Assembly (NCBI RefSeq): GCF_014855515.1
Contig: NZ_JACYFK010000004.1
Location: forward strand, 1-64,000
From: Euzebyella marina
GTDB lineage: Bacteria; Bacteroidota; Bacteroidia; Flavobacteriales; Flavobacteriaceae
Direction: 5' to 3'
DNA: 64,000 bases
The notes beneath the pieces are model-generated. The model saw only the letters and a list, made by a program, of their open reading frames with translations. It had not been told where the DNA came from and did no database searches. Below are positions 18,424 to 27,907 of the stretch, piece after piece; within the stretch, counting starts at the first letter, position 1; each line of letters starts with the position of its first letter. Both the position numbers and the translations under genes were made by a program.

Positions 18424-19377
18424 TTATCCGTTAAAAACTCCCATTTGTGCATATTTTTCCATTCTGCTATCGACCAATTCCTTTGGGGATAACTTTTCAA
18501 GCTGTTTATAATGTGATAAAATTTTGTTCTTGACGGTCGTAAAGGTCTTATCACGATTGGCATGTGCACCTCCTGCTGGCTCCCTTACTATTTCATCTAT
18601 CAATTTCAGCTTTTTCATATCAGTAGCAGTTAATTTCAAGGCTTCCGCAGCTTGCTCTTTATACTCCCAGCTTCTCCATAAGATCGAAGAACACGATTCA
18701 GGGGAAATTACGGAATACCATGTGTTCTCCAACATAAGAACTTTATCGCCGACGCCTATACCCAAAGCACCTCCGGAAGCACCTTCTCCGATAATGAAAA
18801 CCAGAATCGGTACTTGTAAACGGGTCATCTCGAGAATATTTCTTGCAATGGCCTCACCTTGCCCCCGCTCTTCTGCCTCAATACCTGCATATGCACCGGG
18901 TGTATCAACAAATGTTACTACAGGTATACCAAATTTCTCGGCTGATTTCATCAACCTTAAGGCTTTTCTATAACCTTCAGGGTTGGCCATACCGAAATTT
19001 CTATATTGACGGGTCTTCGTGTTGTAGCCTTTCTGCTGGCCAATGAACATAAAGGTTTGATCGCCAATCTTGCCAAGACCGCCAATCATCGCTTTGTCAT
19101 CTTTTACATTACGGTCGCCGTGCAATTCAAGAAAAGTATCTCCGCAGATAGCCTTGATGTAATCAAGGGTGTAAGGTCTGTTCGGGTGTCTTGATAACTG
19201 AACCCTTTGCCAAGCGGTAAGGTTCTTGTAGATATCCTTACGGGTTTCAGCTAATTTCTTTTCTATCTGCTTACAGGTCTCGCTTACATCTACATCGCTC
19301 TCCTCGCCAATTACCATGCACTTGTCTAATTGCTCTTCAAGTTCTTTGATCGGGAGTTCAAAATCGAGATATTCCAT
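18424..19377 (-). CDS. accA: acetyl-CoA carboxylase carboxyltransferase subunit alpha
   Basis: AccA, 317 residues, forms with AccD the carboxyltransferase that makes malonyl-CoA, the first step of fatty-acid synthesis. Typical segments are present: [72 protein letters not shown] and [12 protein letters not shown]. Length and start ([14 protein letters not shown]) are normal. A strong terminator follows. Confidence 0.97.
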   Translation of the reverse strand: MEYLDFELPIKELEEQLDKCMVIGEESDVDVSETCKQIEKKLAETRKDIYKNLTAWQRVQLSRHPNRPYTLDYIKAICGDTFLELHGDRNVKDDKAMIGGLGKIGDQTFMFIGQQKGYNTKTRQYRNFGMANPEGYRKALRLMKSAEKFGIPVVTFVDTPGAYAGIEAEERGQGEAIARNILEMTRLQVPILVFIIGEGASGGALGIGVGDKVLMLENTWYSVISPESCSSILWRSWEYKEQAAEALKLTATDMKKLKLIDEIVREPAGGAHANRDKTFTTVKNKILSHYKQLEKLSPKELVDSRMEKYAQMGVFNG

Positions 19378-19426
19378 ATAAGTAGTAGTCGTTTAATTTG
19401 ATGGGCAAATATATAACATTATAAGC

Positions 19427-20320
19427 TTATTCGATAGCAGGTTTGCCGATCCTTCTCCTGTTTTTAAGAATTCCGTTGGCAATCACCGTGGCGATAATAA
19501 TAGACCCCCCTACGTAGAACATGGGGTCCATCTTCTCGCTTTCACCAAAGATGGCAAAAGCTAGAATAATGCCATACACCGGTTCTAGATTGACCGTTAG
19601 CATTACCGTATAGGGGCTTATGTGCTTCAAAAGCTTTACCGATGCAATAAAGGCATAAGCCGTGCATATTGAGGCCAATATAAAAAGATAAAATAGGTCG
19701 GAAACTGATATTTGAAACAATTCGGAAGTCAACTTACCCTTAAAACCTAAGTACATGGTCAGTAAGATTACCCCACTTGTCAATTCGTAAAAAGAGATTA
19801 CCGACGGACGTTCCTTTTGAATCAATTGGCCGTTCATCATTGAAAAAATAGTCGCTAAAAGTGCCGATACGAGTGCCAATATAATACCTTGTGAATAACT
19901 GGTATCTACATTAAAAATTAGGTATAGGCCCAGAATAACAATGAGGCCGAAAACCACTTCGTACCCTATTATCTTTCTATCGTACCATAAAGGTTCGATC
20001 AAGGCAGCAAAAAATGCACCTGTAGAAATTGTTGCCAGAGCCACAGATACGTTAGAGGCCTTAATAGCACCAAAAAACGTTACCCAATGCAAAGCAATTA
20101 TGATACCTGTAAATATGAGGGAAATGAGCATTTTCTTGGTAACCTTCAAACGATACCTTTTTGCCCCTATAAAACCAAGGATCAATACAGAGGCCATTAA
20201 CATTCGGTACCATACCAGCGGCAGTGCATCTAAGCTTATAAGCTTACCCAATACAGCTGTAAAACCCCATATAAAAACAATGAGGTGCAGGTGCAAATAG
20301 TTTTTTAGTTTGGGCTGCAT
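19427..20320 (-). CDS. EamA/DMT family transporter
   Basis: A 297-residue membrane protein with ten predicted helices in two EamA repeats (HLIVFIWGFTAVLGKLI in the first, ICTAYAFIASVKLLKHISPYTVMLTVNLEPVYGIILAF in the second). Drug/metabolite transporters of this kind export amino acids or small metabolites across the inner membrane. The substrate cannot be read from sequence. It lies 27 bases after the LptF/G permease gene on the same strand. Confidence 0.88.
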   Translation of the reverse strand: MQPKLKNYLHLHLIVFIWGFTAVLGKLISLDALPLVWYRMLMASVLILGFIGAKRYRLKVTKKMLISLIFTGIIIALHWVTFFGAIKASNVSVALATISTGAFFAALIEPLWYDRKIIGYEVVFGLIVILGLYLIFNVDTSYSQGIILALVSALLATIFSMMNGQLIQKERPSVISFYELTSGVILLTMYLGFKGKLTSELFQISVSDLFYLFILASICTAYAFIASVKLLKHISPYTVMLTVNLEPVYGIILAFAIFGESEKMDPMFYVGGSIIIATVIANGILKNRRRIGKPAIE

Positions 20321-20347
20321 ATAACATACAACGGTTTTAGTGAATCT

Positions 20348-21430
20348 TTATCGTTTCGCTTTCTGAAGCAAGATAATGGCCAAAACACCAAATAGAATAT
20401 TAGGTAGTAATACTGCCAATAAGGGAGAAAAACCGGATTGTTCGGCCAAGGTACCGAACACCTTATCAAAAAACACATAGATAAATGCCACTATGATACC
20501 GAAGGCAAGGTTTACACCCATACCCCCCCTTCTTTTGACCGAAGAAACCGCAACCGCGATAACGGTCAGAATAAAGGCTGTTATTGGAAGCGCCCAACGT
20601 TTATATTTCACCAATACGTAGGCATTGATATTAGAGGCGCCTTTGGCCCTTTGATCTTTGATAAATCGATTAAGTTCAAAAATATCTTTGGTTTCGGCCA
20701 CGTAAGACACAGGAGTAAGGTCACCGATTTCAAAAGTAAATAGAGTATCCAATCTTCTTTTAGTCTCCACCAGAGCAGTGTCCTTCAATAATTTTCTCTT
20801 ATTATAGGTAGTCAAACGATACAAACTGTCTTTCTCGATCCACCGAATATTGGCTGCTGAAATCTTGAATTCCAATTCGTTGTTTTCATCAAAACGCTCA
20901 AAAGTAAAATTGTAACCAATTTGACGTGCCGGGTCAAAACTACTCACATAAATAAAATCATTTTTGTTTAGCTGTGTAAAAATATTATTGGTTACCCGAT
21001 CTTGCTTGCCTTTTTTTAAGTACTTGTACTTAAATTCGTTAAACCCTTTACTTGCCGACGGTACTACGAACATGCCCATAATGAACATAATAATGGCAAT
21101 GATAGAAGCACCAATAATGTAGGGTCGCAAAAACCGTGAGTACGAAACACCTGAACTAAGAATGGCGACAATCTCAGTATTGCCCGCCAGTTTAGAGGTG
21201 AAGAAAATAATAGATAAGAAGAGAAATATAGGAAAAAGAAGACTGCCTATATAAATTGTAAAGTTTCCGAAATAGATAATTATTTCATCCAAAGGTGCCT
21301 CGTTGGCCTGCATCTTTCCGATTTGTTCAGCAAGGTGCGCCATTATTCCAATGGGAATAAACAGCAAGATCATCACTGCGAAGGTGACGAGGTATCGTTT
21401 AAGAATATATTTATCTAGAATGGTTAGCAC
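20348..21430 (-). CDS. LptF/LptG family permease
   Basis: A 360-residue inner-membrane protein with three helices at each end and a periplasmic beta-jellyroll domain between about residues 130 and 250, the LptF/LptG plan. These permeases pair with LptB to extract lipopolysaccharide. FILTVIAVAVSSVKRRGGMGVNLAFGI is the typical C-terminal half. Which of the two paralogues it is cannot be decided here. The start is GTG at 21430, overlapping the tgt stop by one base (TAGTG), so the two genes are probably translationally coupled. Confidence 0.9.
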   Translation of the reverse strand: MLTILDKYILKRYLVTFAVMILLFIPIGIMAHLAEQIGKMQANEAPLDEIIIYFGNFTIYIGSLLFPIFLFLSIIFFTSKLAGNTEIVAILSSGVSYSRFLRPYIIGASIIAIIMFIMGMFVVPSASKGFNEFKYKYLKKGKQDRVTNNIFTQLNKNDFIYVSSFDPARQIGYNFTFERFDENNELEFKISAANIRWIEKDSLYRLTTYNKRKLLKDTALVETKRRLDTLFTFEIGDLTPVSYVAETKDIFELNRFIKDQRAKGASNINAYVLVKYKRWALPITAFILTVIAVAVSSVKRRGGMGVNLAFGIIVAFIYVFFDKVFGTLAEQSGFSPLLAVLLPNILFGVLAIILLQKAKR

Positions 21431-22560
21431 TACAATCTATTATCCATTTGTTTGACCATTCGATTTTTCCAATCAAGAAAATCACCTTCTAAAATATGTT
21501 TTCTTGCCTCGCGAACCAACCACATATAAAACCCTAGGTTGTGAATGGTCGCTATTTGCTTGCCAAGATATTCGTTGGCCGCAAAAAGATGCCTCAAATA
21601 AGCCTTTGTGTATTCTTTATCAACAAAAGTAATGCCCATTTCATCGATGGGAGAAAAATCGTCTTCCCACTTTTTATTTTTAATATTGATGGTTCCGTAG
21701 GCGGTAAATAACATACCGTTTCTTGCGTTTCGCGTTGGCATTACGCAATCGAACATATCTACGCCCAGAGCAATGTTTTCAAGTATGTTTATAGGAGTAC
21801 CCACGCCCATAAGGTACCTAGGTTTATCTTCAGGTAAAATGCTACAAACTACATCGGTCATTGCATACATTTCTTCTGCAGGTTCGCCTACACTCAGCCC
21901 GCCGATAGCATTACCCTCTGCTTCTATCCCGGCAATATACTCAGCGGAGCGCTTTCTAAGATCTAAATATGTTGAACCTTGAACGATGGGGAAAAAGGTT
22001 TGCGCATAATCATATTCAAAAGGTGTCTTCTTCAAATGCGTAATACAGCGCTCTAACCACCTATGCGTCATATGCATGGATCGTTCGGCATACTTATAAT
22101 CACATGGGTAAGGTGTGCATTCGTCAAATGCCATAATGATATCGGCACCGATGACCCTTTGAATTTCCATTACACGTTCAGGGGTAAAAAGGTGTACCGA
22201 CCCATCAATATGTGATTTGAACTTGACCCCTTCTTCTTTAATTTTACGATTGCCTGACAAAGAGTAAACTTGATAACCTCCTGAATCTGTCAAGATATTC
22301 CGGTCCCAACCCATGAACTTGTGCAGCCCGCCGGCCTTCTTAAGAATATCAATTTTGGGCCTTAAGAATAGATGGTAGGTATTCCCTAAAATAATATCGG
22401 GGTTGATATCATCTTTTAATTCTCTCTGATGCACGCTTTTGACGGAAGCAACCGTACCCACTGGCATAAAAATCGGGGTTTCAATCGCACCATGGTCGGT
22501 GACCATGGTTCCGGCCCTCGCCTTACTTTGCGGGTCTTTATGATGTAATGTAAACTTCAA
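21430..22560 (-). CDS. tgt: tRNA-guanine(34) transglycosylase, TTG start
   Basis: Tgt, 376 residues, exchanges G34 for preQ1 in queuosine tRNAs. The core is intact: LTDSGGYQVYSL, GGLSVGEP, and the nucleophile region DMFDCVMPTRNARNG. The usual zinc site Cys-x-Cys-x2-Cys is absent: the matching stretch reads MGITFVDKEYTKAYLRHLF, and only the later histidine (TIHNLGFY) remains. The first ATG (22590) is upstream of the -7 promoter box (22578-22585), so the start is most likely TTG at 22560, giving MKFTLHHKDPQ. Confidence 0.93.
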   Translation of the reverse strand: MKFTLHHKDPQSKARAGTMVTDHGAIETPIFMPVGTVASVKSVHQRELKDDINPDIILGNTYHLFLRPKIDILKKAGGLHKFMGWDRNILTDSGGYQVYSLSGNRKIKEEGVKFKSHIDGSVHLFTPERVMEIQRVIGADIIMAFDECTPYPCDYKYAERSMHMTHRWLERCITHLKKTPFEYDYAQTFFPIVQGSTYLDLRKRSAEYIAGIEAEGNAIGGLSVGEPAEEMYAMTDVVCSILPEDKPRYLMGVGTPINILENIALGVDMFDCVMPTRNARNGMLFTAYGTINIKNKKWEDDFSPIDEMGITFVDKEYTKAYLRHLFAANEYLGKQIATIHNLGFYMWLVREARKHILEGDFLDWKNRMVKQMDNRL

Positions 22561-22577
22561 ACCTTTAATTATGCGGG

Positions 22578-22585
22578 CAAAGATA
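22578..22585 (-). promoter_or_regulatory. tgt promoter -7 box
   Basis: On the minus strand TATCTTTG followed by CCCGC fits TAnnTTTG. No TTG at the expected -33 spacing is seen. It places the transcript start downstream of the ATG at 22590. Confidence 0.55.
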
Positions 22586-22744
22586 ATCAACTACCTACCA
22601 TAATTGCCTTAACGAAAAAATAAAGTTCTTCCTGTTCGGCTACTACTAACCATGATTTTACCTGCACTTATCTCATCCCCTCAAGTAATCACCCTTTTCC
22701 GGCCTTTATTTCACAAAAAGTCATGAAAATATCCATAGAGCAAT

Positions 22745-22775
22745 TTGTAAACCCAAAAGATTGCGTTTACTTTTG
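22745..22775 (+). promoter_or_regulatory. transketolase promoter
   Basis: TTG at 22745-22747, 20 bases, then TACTTTTG at 22768-22775, 28 bases before the ATG at 22803. This fits the Bacteroidota promoter consensus. Confidence 0.65.
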
Positions 22776-22802
22776 AAACTTACTACTAACGAACAATTTA
22801 AA

Positions 22803-23648
22803 ATGGCAAAATTAGAAGAATTACAGGACCTTGTGGTACAGACCAGAAGAGATATCCTGAGAATGGTTCATAACGTTAATTCGGGCCACCCGGGCGGGTC
22901 TTTGGGCTGTACTGAATTTTTAGTCGCACTTTATAATGAGGTGATGGAGCTAAAGGATGAATTTGATATGGATGGTAAGGACGAAGATCTCTTTTTTCTT
23001 TCCAACGGTCATATTTCTCCCGTTTTTTATAGTGTTTTGGCAAGAAAGGGATACTTTCCTATTGAAGAACTAGGTACTTTTCGATTAATCGACTCACGTT
23101 TACAAGGGCATCCGACCACCCATGAAGGTTTACCTGGTGTAAGAGTGGCTTCAGGGTCTCTTGGCCAAGGTATGTCGGTCGCTATCGGTGCCGCACAGGC
23201 CAAAAAACTGAACGGTGACAAACACCTCGTATTCAGTCTACATGGCGACGGAGAGTTACAAGAAGGTCAGAACTGGGAAGCAATCATGTACGCTGCCGGA
23301 AAGAAGGTAGACAATCTAATTTCGACAGTTGATAGAAATGGTCAGCAAATCGACGGACCAACGAAAGAAGTCTTACCGATGGGCAACCTCAAAGCCAAAT
23401 TCGAGGCTTTTGGTTGGGATGTGGTAGAAGTGGAGCAAGGTAACGACCTGAAATCGGTTATTAAAGGGCTTCAAGAAGCCAAGAGCAGAACAGGCAAGGG
23501 AAAACCCGTTTGTATCATGCTAGATACCATGATGGGTAACGGTGTTGATTTTATGATGCATACGCATGCTTGGCATGGTAAGGCACCCAATGATGAGCAA
23601 TTAGAAAATGCCTTATCTCAAAACCCTGTCACTTTAGGTGATTATTAA
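22803..23648 (+). CDS. transketolase, N-terminal (thiamine-diphosphate) half
   Basis: A 281-residue protein equal to the first third of a normal transketolase. It carries the thiamine-diphosphate site: GHPGGSLGCTEFLVALY near residue 28 and the GDGELQEGQNWEA motif near residue 145. It works as a heterodimer with the product of the next gene in the pentose phosphate pathway. ATG 22803 gives the canonical MAKLEELQDLVVQTRRDI start and sits 28 bases after a promoter box. Split transketolases are usual in Bacteroidota, so this is not a frameshift. Confidence 0.93.
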   Translation: MAKLEELQDLVVQTRRDILRMVHNVNSGHPGGSLGCTEFLVALYNEVMELKDEFDMDGKDEDLFFLSNGHISPVFYSVLARKGYFPIEELGTFRLIDSRLQGHPTTHEGLPGVRVASGSLGQGMSVAIGAAQAKKLNGDKHLVFSLHGDGELQEGQNWEAIMYAAGKKVDNLISTVDRNGQQIDGPTKEVLPMGNLKAKFEAFGWDVVEVEQGNDLKSVIKGLQEAKSRTGKGKPVCIMLDTMMGNGVDFMMHTHAWHGKAPNDEQLENALSQNPVTLGDY

Positions 23649-23726
23649 TTTACGATTACCGACAGTAAGCTCACTATTTTAAAACGATTAAAAACTTTTC
23701 CCTGATGGGGAATATCAGGCAACGAT

Positions 23727-24680
23727 ATGAAAAAATATATAGATCAAGGTAAGAACGATACTAGAAGTGGTTATGGTGCCGCCATGACCGAATTAGGCAG
23801 AACGAACCCGAATGTGGTAGCATTATGTGCCGATTTGGTTGCATCCCTAAAAATTCAACCTTTTATAGATGAAAATCCTGACCGTTTCTTTCAAACGGGT
23901 ATCGCAGAAGCCAATATGATGGGTATCGCGGCAGGTCTGACCATAGGTGGTAAAATTCCTTTTGCCAGTACCTTCGCCAACTTTGCAACAGGTCGTGTTT
24001 ATGATCAAATAAGGCAATCGATCGCATATTCAGACAAAAACGTGAAAATCTGTGCTAGCCACGCAGGTATTACTTTAGGTGAAGATGGTGCGACCCACCA
24101 AATTCTTGAAGATATAGGCTTGATGAAAATGCTTCCGGGCATGACCGTCATCAACCCGTGCGATTACAATCAGACCAAAGCGGCTACTTTGGCTATCGCC
24201 GAATATGAAGGACCGGTTTACCTACGTTTCGGTAGACCAAAGGTTGCCAATTTCACACCTGAAAACCAGAAATTCGAAATAGGAAAAGCGTTAATGCTTA
24301 ACGAAGGTACCGATGTAACGATTGTAGCTACGGGTCATTTGGTATGGGAAGCACTTATTGCAGCTGAAAAACTTGAAGAGCAAGGCGTTTCTGCAGAGGT
24401 AATCAACATTCACACTATCAAGCCTTTGGATGAGGAAGCTGTGTTAAAATCAGTTAAAAAAACAGGTTGCATAGTCACTTGTGAAGAGCATAACTATCTC
24501 GGTGGTCTTGGTGAAAGTATCGCCAGAGTACTTGCAAATCAGCACCCTACGCCCCAGGAGTTCATCGCTACACAAGATACTTTTGGTGAAAGTGGTACAC
24601 CGGAACAGCTAATGGAGAAATACGGGCTTAACAATAAAGCAATTGTTGAGGCCGTTTTAAAGGTAATGAAAAGAAAGTGA
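23727..24680 (+). CDS. transketolase, C-terminal half
   Basis: A 317-residue protein with the pyrimidine-binding domain (GYGAAMTELGRTNPNVVALCADL, FFQTGIAEANMMGIAAGL with the conserved glutamate) and the C-terminal transketolase domain (GTDVTIVATGHLVWEAL, CIVTCEEHNYLGGLGESIA). It completes the enzyme begun by the gene 78 bases upstream, which supplies the ThDP/Mg site. Both are on one transcript by position. Confidence 0.93.
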   Translation: MKKYIDQGKNDTRSGYGAAMTELGRTNPNVVALCADLVASLKIQPFIDENPDRFFQTGIAEANMMGIAAGLTIGGKIPFASTFANFATGRVYDQIRQSIAYSDKNVKICASHAGITLGEDGATHQILEDIGLMKMLPGMTVINPCDYNQTKAATLAIAEYEGPVYLRFGRPKVANFTPENQKFEIGKALMLNEGTDVTIVATGHLVWEALIAAEKLEEQGVSAEVINIHTIKPLDEEAVLKSVKKTGCIVTCEEHNYLGGLGESIARVLANQHPTPQEFIATQDTFGESGTPEQLMEKYGLNNKAIVEAVLKVMKRK

Positions 24681-24727
24681 TAGTGGTATCGTTTTTGATA
24701 CGCTGTCAACGTATTAAAACGAGAACT

Positions 24728-25318
24728 ATGAAAAAAACAATTCTTACCGCAGTCTTGGCTATGGCTAGCTTTGCTGCATTTTCACAAAGTGCTTCAGGTA
24801 TTGGTATCAAAGGGGGGCTTAACTATAGTGCCAATGGCGACTATTTTGAGTCTATAGGTGACGCCGCCCGGGAACCAGACCGTAATGTAGGTTATCATTT
24901 GGGGCTTTATGGAAAAATCGGCATAAGTCGACTTTATTTCAGGCCCGAGTTGGTTTATACCAAAACCAAGTCGGACTACCAAGGTGATAAATTCGATATT
25001 AGCAAGTTAGATGCGCCTTTGTTAGTAGGTGTTAAGATTATTGGTCCTTTACATGTTTTTGCGGGACCGGCTTTTCAATACATTCTCGATACCGAATTTG
25101 ATGGTATCGGAATCAACGATATTGAAAACGATTTTACTGTAGGTGCCAATTTAGGAGCGGGACTTGAATTCGGAAGATTGGGTATTGACATTAGATACGA
25201 AAGAGGTTTTAATGATAACGAAGCCACTTTCATCAATACAAATATCACCAACGTGGGGCCTAGTAGAATTGATGCCAGACCAGACCAGCTAATTGTTAGT
25301 TTGTCGCTGAAGATATAA
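24728..25318 (+). CDS. outer-membrane beta-barrel protein (porin-like)
   Basis: A 196-residue protein with a signal peptide (MKKTILTAVLAMASFAAFSQ) and an eight-strand-type barrel. Alternating strands such as IGIKGGLNYSANGDYF and YHLGLYGKIGISRLYFRPELVY lead to a final LIVSLSLKI. It fits the outer_membrane beta-barrel (OMP_b-brl) group common in Bacteroidota. Its ligand is unknown. It lies 47 bases after the transketolase gene and is closed by a strong terminator. Confidence 0.82.
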   Translation: MKKTILTAVLAMASFAAFSQSASGIGIKGGLNYSANGDYFESIGDAAREPDRNVGYHLGLYGKIGISRLYFRPELVYTKTKSDYQGDKFDISKLDAPLLVGVKIIGPLHVFAGPAFQYILDTEFDGIGINDIENDFTVGANLGAGLEFGRLGIDIRYERGFNDNEATFINTNITNVGPSRIDARPDQLIVSLSLKI

Positions 25319-25337
25319 GTACTGAGAAAATGATATT

Positions 25338-25371
25338 AAAAAGCCCCGACTGAGTTCAGTCGGGGCTTTTT
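25338..25371. terminator. bidirectional terminator
   Basis: AAAAAGCCCCGACTGA (25338-25353) pairs with TCAGTCGGGGCTTTTT (25356-25371), a nearly perfect long stem flanked by A and T runs. It serves both the porin gene and the convergent FKBP gene. Confidence 0.92.
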
Positions 25372-25392
25372 ATGTTTTTAATTCGTATTTAA

Positions 25393-26250
25393 CTAATTGG
25401 TATCAGCATCTAAATAATCTGGTAGACCATCACCATCAGTATCATCATTGTAAAGATATCCATCTCCATTACTATCCTCGTCCATTGAGGGGGTGCCATC
25501 ACCATCATGATCAGTTTCTTTTACAGCAATCATATCCATTGTGAAAATCATAGGACTATAAGAAGGTATTACCGAACGTGCAATATTATAATAACCGAGA
25601 CCTGATGGAAAGATAAAGAATCCAACACCATAATTATCGACAGAATAAGTTCCATCTTCATTCAAGATTGGTTCACCGCCACCTTTCAATAAACTCGCTG
25701 CCTCTCCAAATCCTCTTGCTGCTGTACCTGTAAGTATAGAAGAAGATGGTACTTGAAGATTTGCCAAATCGAACCATAAGGGAGAATTGACTCGAGAATT
25801 ATCGAAAATATCACCCGAAAGCAATTGACCTTGATAACTTACATAAGCAGAATCGGCAACAGTTAAAGCGTCACCAATACCTTGTCGGGCAATCACATAA
25901 TAGAGATTATGAACTACGGTTTCTTCCTCTCCTTCTATAAGAAAAAAACTGGAAGGAACCTTAACTTCTAATGTTTCTACGAATTCTGACAAGGGTCGAA
26001 TATTAGTGGTGTCGTCTTCCGGAATTTCCTTTAAAACAATTTTATAATCGAAGTCCTCAGATGGGCTTTCGAAATCTTCATAGTTATAATAATGTGTTTT
26101 AAGATACTCCTGAATTTCAGCCTCATCTTCGGCCAAAACTTCACTTAAGAATCTCGGTGGTTCAACGGACTGCGTATTATCATCATCATTGTTACATGAA
26201 CATAAAATACCCACAAAGCCTAAAAGAACAATAATTCGGTTCACTATCAT
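25393..26250 (-). CDS. FKBP-type peptidyl-prolyl isomerase lipoprotein with calcium-type repeats
   Basis: A 285-residue lipoprotein (lipobox GILCSC). Residues about 110-240 look like an FKBP-type isomerase domain (SAYVSYQGQLLSGDIFDNS, GVGFFIFPSGLGYYN, SPMIFTMDMIAV), a periplasmic or surface protein-folding role in Bacteroidota. The last 40 residues hold two or three thrombospondin type 3 calcium loops (DHDGDGTPSMDED, DTDGDGLPDYLD). The combination is common in flavobacterial lipoproteins. Confidence 0.8.
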   Translation of the reverse strand: MIVNRIIVLLGFVGILCSCNNDDDNTQSVEPPRFLSEVLAEDEAEIQEYLKTHYYNYEDFESPSEDFDYKIVLKEIPEDDTTNIRPLSEFVETLEVKVPSSFFLIEGEEETVVHNLYYVIARQGIGDALTVADSAYVSYQGQLLSGDIFDNSRVNSPLWFDLANLQVPSSSILTGTAARGFGEAASLLKGGGEPILNEDGTYSVDNYGVGFFIFPSGLGYYNIARSVIPSYSPMIFTMDMIAVKETDHDGDGTPSMDEDSNGDGYLYNDDTDGDGLPDYLDADTN

Positions 26251-26288
26251 CTATCTGTCTTTAAGGGCGGCAAGATACAATTTTCCCC

Positions 26289-26296
26289 TATTTTTG
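26289..26296 (+). promoter_or_regulatory. -7 box for the S4-domain gene
   Basis: TATTTTTG followed by CAGG, 28 bases before the ATG at 26325; fits TAnnTTTG. No clear TTG upstream. Confidence 0.45.
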
Positions 26297-26324
26297 CAGG
26301 AGCACTTAACAAAGATTTTTGGTT

Positions 26325-26726
26325 ATGCGCATTGATAAATTTCTATGGAGCACCCGGTATTTCAAAACAAGGAATATTGCTTCGACCGCATGCAAGAAAG
26401 GGCAGATAAAGATTAATGGCCAGGCCGTGAAGCCTTCTCGTGAAGTCTATCCTATGGATAAGATTATTGTGAGAAAGAACCAGATTGATTATCAGCTGAC
26501 CGTGTTGGATATTCCTGAAAGTCGGGTAGGTGCCAAATTGGTTGACATTTATCGTAAGGATACTACCCCGAAGGAAGCTTTTGCCCATAGCGAGCTGTTA
26601 AAACAAAGTAAAGACTATTATAGAAAAAAAGGCACCGGAAGACCTACCAAGAAAGATCGCAGAGATATTGATGACTACCTCGATGATACCGACGATACTA
26701 TAAAAAACGGTTTTGACGAACTATAA
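26325..26726 (+). CDS. S4-domain RNA-binding protein, Hsp15-like
   Basis: A 133-residue protein with an S4 domain from the start (MRIDKFLWSTRYFKTRNIA, KGQIKINGQAVKPSREVYPMDKI), followed by a basic and acidic tail. E. coli Hsp15 (HslR) binds stalled 50S subunits carrying peptidyl-tRNA, and this protein has that plan and length. ATG 26325 is chosen; an upstream TTG at 26319 adds only two residues. Confidence 0.88.
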   Translation: MRIDKFLWSTRYFKTRNIASTACKKGQIKINGQAVKPSREVYPMDKIIVRKNQIDYQLTVLDIPESRVGAKLVDIYRKDTTPKEAFAHSELLKQSKDYYRKKGTGRPTKKDRRDIDDYLDDTDDTIKNGFDEL

Positions 26727-26756
26727 TTTACCTAACCCAGTTAAATGTATCTTCTA

Positions 26757-26764
26757 TATATTTG
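26757..26764 (+). promoter_or_regulatory. -7 box for the phosphoribosyltransferase gene
   Basis: TATATTTG, 18 bases before ATG 26783. It covers the TTG at 26762, so that codon is not a start. Confidence 0.5.
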
Positions 26765-26782
26765 AATGGAAATATAACTCTC

Positions 26783-27280
26783 ATGGACAATAAGATTCTT
26801 TCACATCAGCAAATACAACATACCATACAGAGAATTGCTTATCAGATTTACGAAACCAACGTAGATGAGCAAGAAATTGTTATTGCAGGAATCGATGGTG
26901 GAGGTCTCAATTTTGCGAAGAAAATACAAACCGTACTAAAGAAAATAACCGACTTGGAAATTACGCTGTGCACGGTTTTTATGGACAAGGAAAACCCTTT
27001 AAAAAGCGGTGTTACAACTTCTTTACCGGAAGAAAAATATAAAGACAAAGCCGTCGTATTGGTAGACGATGTTCTCAATTCTGGCACCACCCTCATTTAT
27101 GGGGTGCACCACTTTTTGAAAACCCCGCTAAAAAGACTTAAAACTGCCGTATTGGTAAATCGAAACCACAAAAAGTATCCTGTAAAGGCCGATTTCAAAG
27201 GCATATCCCTTTCAACATCGCTACATGAACACGTACACGTAAAGTTCCAGGCAAAAAACGATATGGTTTATCTAGACTAA
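26783..27280 (+). CDS. phosphoribosyltransferase family protein (PyrR-like)
   Basis: A 165-residue type I phosphoribosyltransferase. The PRPP-binding signature VVLVDDVLNSGTTL lies near residue 92, and the upstream EIVIAGIDGGGLNFAKKIQ and the shape of the protein resemble PyrR. PyrR in other bacteria acts as uracil phosphoribosyltransferase and pyrimidine attenuator; no pyrimidine genes are adjacent, so the substrate is open. The last 9 bases overlap the convergent aroK gene. Confidence 0.8.
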   Translation: MDNKILSHQQIQHTIQRIAYQIYETNVDEQEIVIAGIDGGGLNFAKKIQTVLKKITDLEITLCTVFMDKENPLKSGVTTSLPEEKYKDKAVVLVDDVLNSGTTLIYGVHHFLKTPLKRLKTAVLVNRNHKKYPVKADFKGISLSTSLHEHVHVKFQAKNDMVYLD

Positions 27281-27787
27281 TCTACTTTCGATTTCTTCAG
27301 AAATTTGTTCAGGCGATTTACCATCACATTCAATCACCAAATTTGCTTGATTGTAAAAAATGTTTCTTTCGAACAGATGTTTCCCTATAAATTCAGGCAG
27401 TTCTTCATCAGGAATATTCTTAATTAAAGGTCTTAACTCTTTTTCTTTTGAAAGTCTTTGTACCAGACCGGGTATAGAAACTTTTAAATAAATCACACTT
27501 TCGGAAGCCTCAAGAGCTATTTTCATGTTGTTTCCGTAGCAAGGTGTGCCCCCTCCTAGCGATATAATGGCATTTTCTTCTTCGTTCAACTGCTCTAAAA
27601 GCACCTCGGATTCCTTTTTTCTGAAATAGATTTCTCCTTTTACGGCAAAAATTTCAGGTATTTTTAAATTTTCTTTCCTCTCAATTTCGTGATCCAAATC
27701 GACCAATTTCATGCCTGTATTTTTCGCAAGTTGCTTACCTACAGTCGATTTTCCACTACCCATATATCCTAGGAGGACTATTTTCAT
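27272..27787 (-). CDS. aroK: shikimate kinase
   Basis: AroK, 171 residues, phosphorylates shikimate on the way to chorismate. P-loop GYMGSGKSTVGK is at residue 7. The shikimate-binding Asp and Arg segments are DLDHEIE and YFRKKESEVL, and IISLGGGTPCYG completes the Walker-B-like region; the lid has KELRPLI. Normal length. It overlaps the 3' end of the phosphoribosyltransferase gene tail to tail. Confidence 0.94.
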   Translation of the reverse strand: MKIVLLGYMGSGKSTVGKQLAKNTGMKLVDLDHEIERKENLKIPEIFAVKGEIYFRKKESEVLLEQLNEEENAIISLGGGTPCYGNNMKIALEASESVIYLKVSIPGLVQRLSKEKELRPLIKNIPDEELPEFIGKHLFERNIFYNQANLVIECDGKSPEQISEEIESRLV

Positions 27788-27840
27788 AATTTGGATTTAT
27801 TTTAAAATTCAATAAAAAACAAAAATATCATTATTTCCCC

Positions 27841-27870
27841 TTGATTAATTAATAATAGGCCTTATATTTG
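27841..27870 (+). promoter_or_regulatory. tRNA-Lys promoter
   Basis: TTG (27841-27843), 19 bases, TATATTTG (27863-27870): a perfect Bacteroidota promoter 37 bases upstream of the tRNA. Confidence 0.85.
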
Positions 27871-27907
27871 CACCCGCTTTAAGGCACTAAGCCAGCAACA
27901 AAGCAAT

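Noticed and set aside
22803-24680. Transketolase broken by a frameshift
   Set aside because: Split two-gene transketolases are usual in Bacteroidota, both halves have clean starts and stops, and 78 bases separate them.
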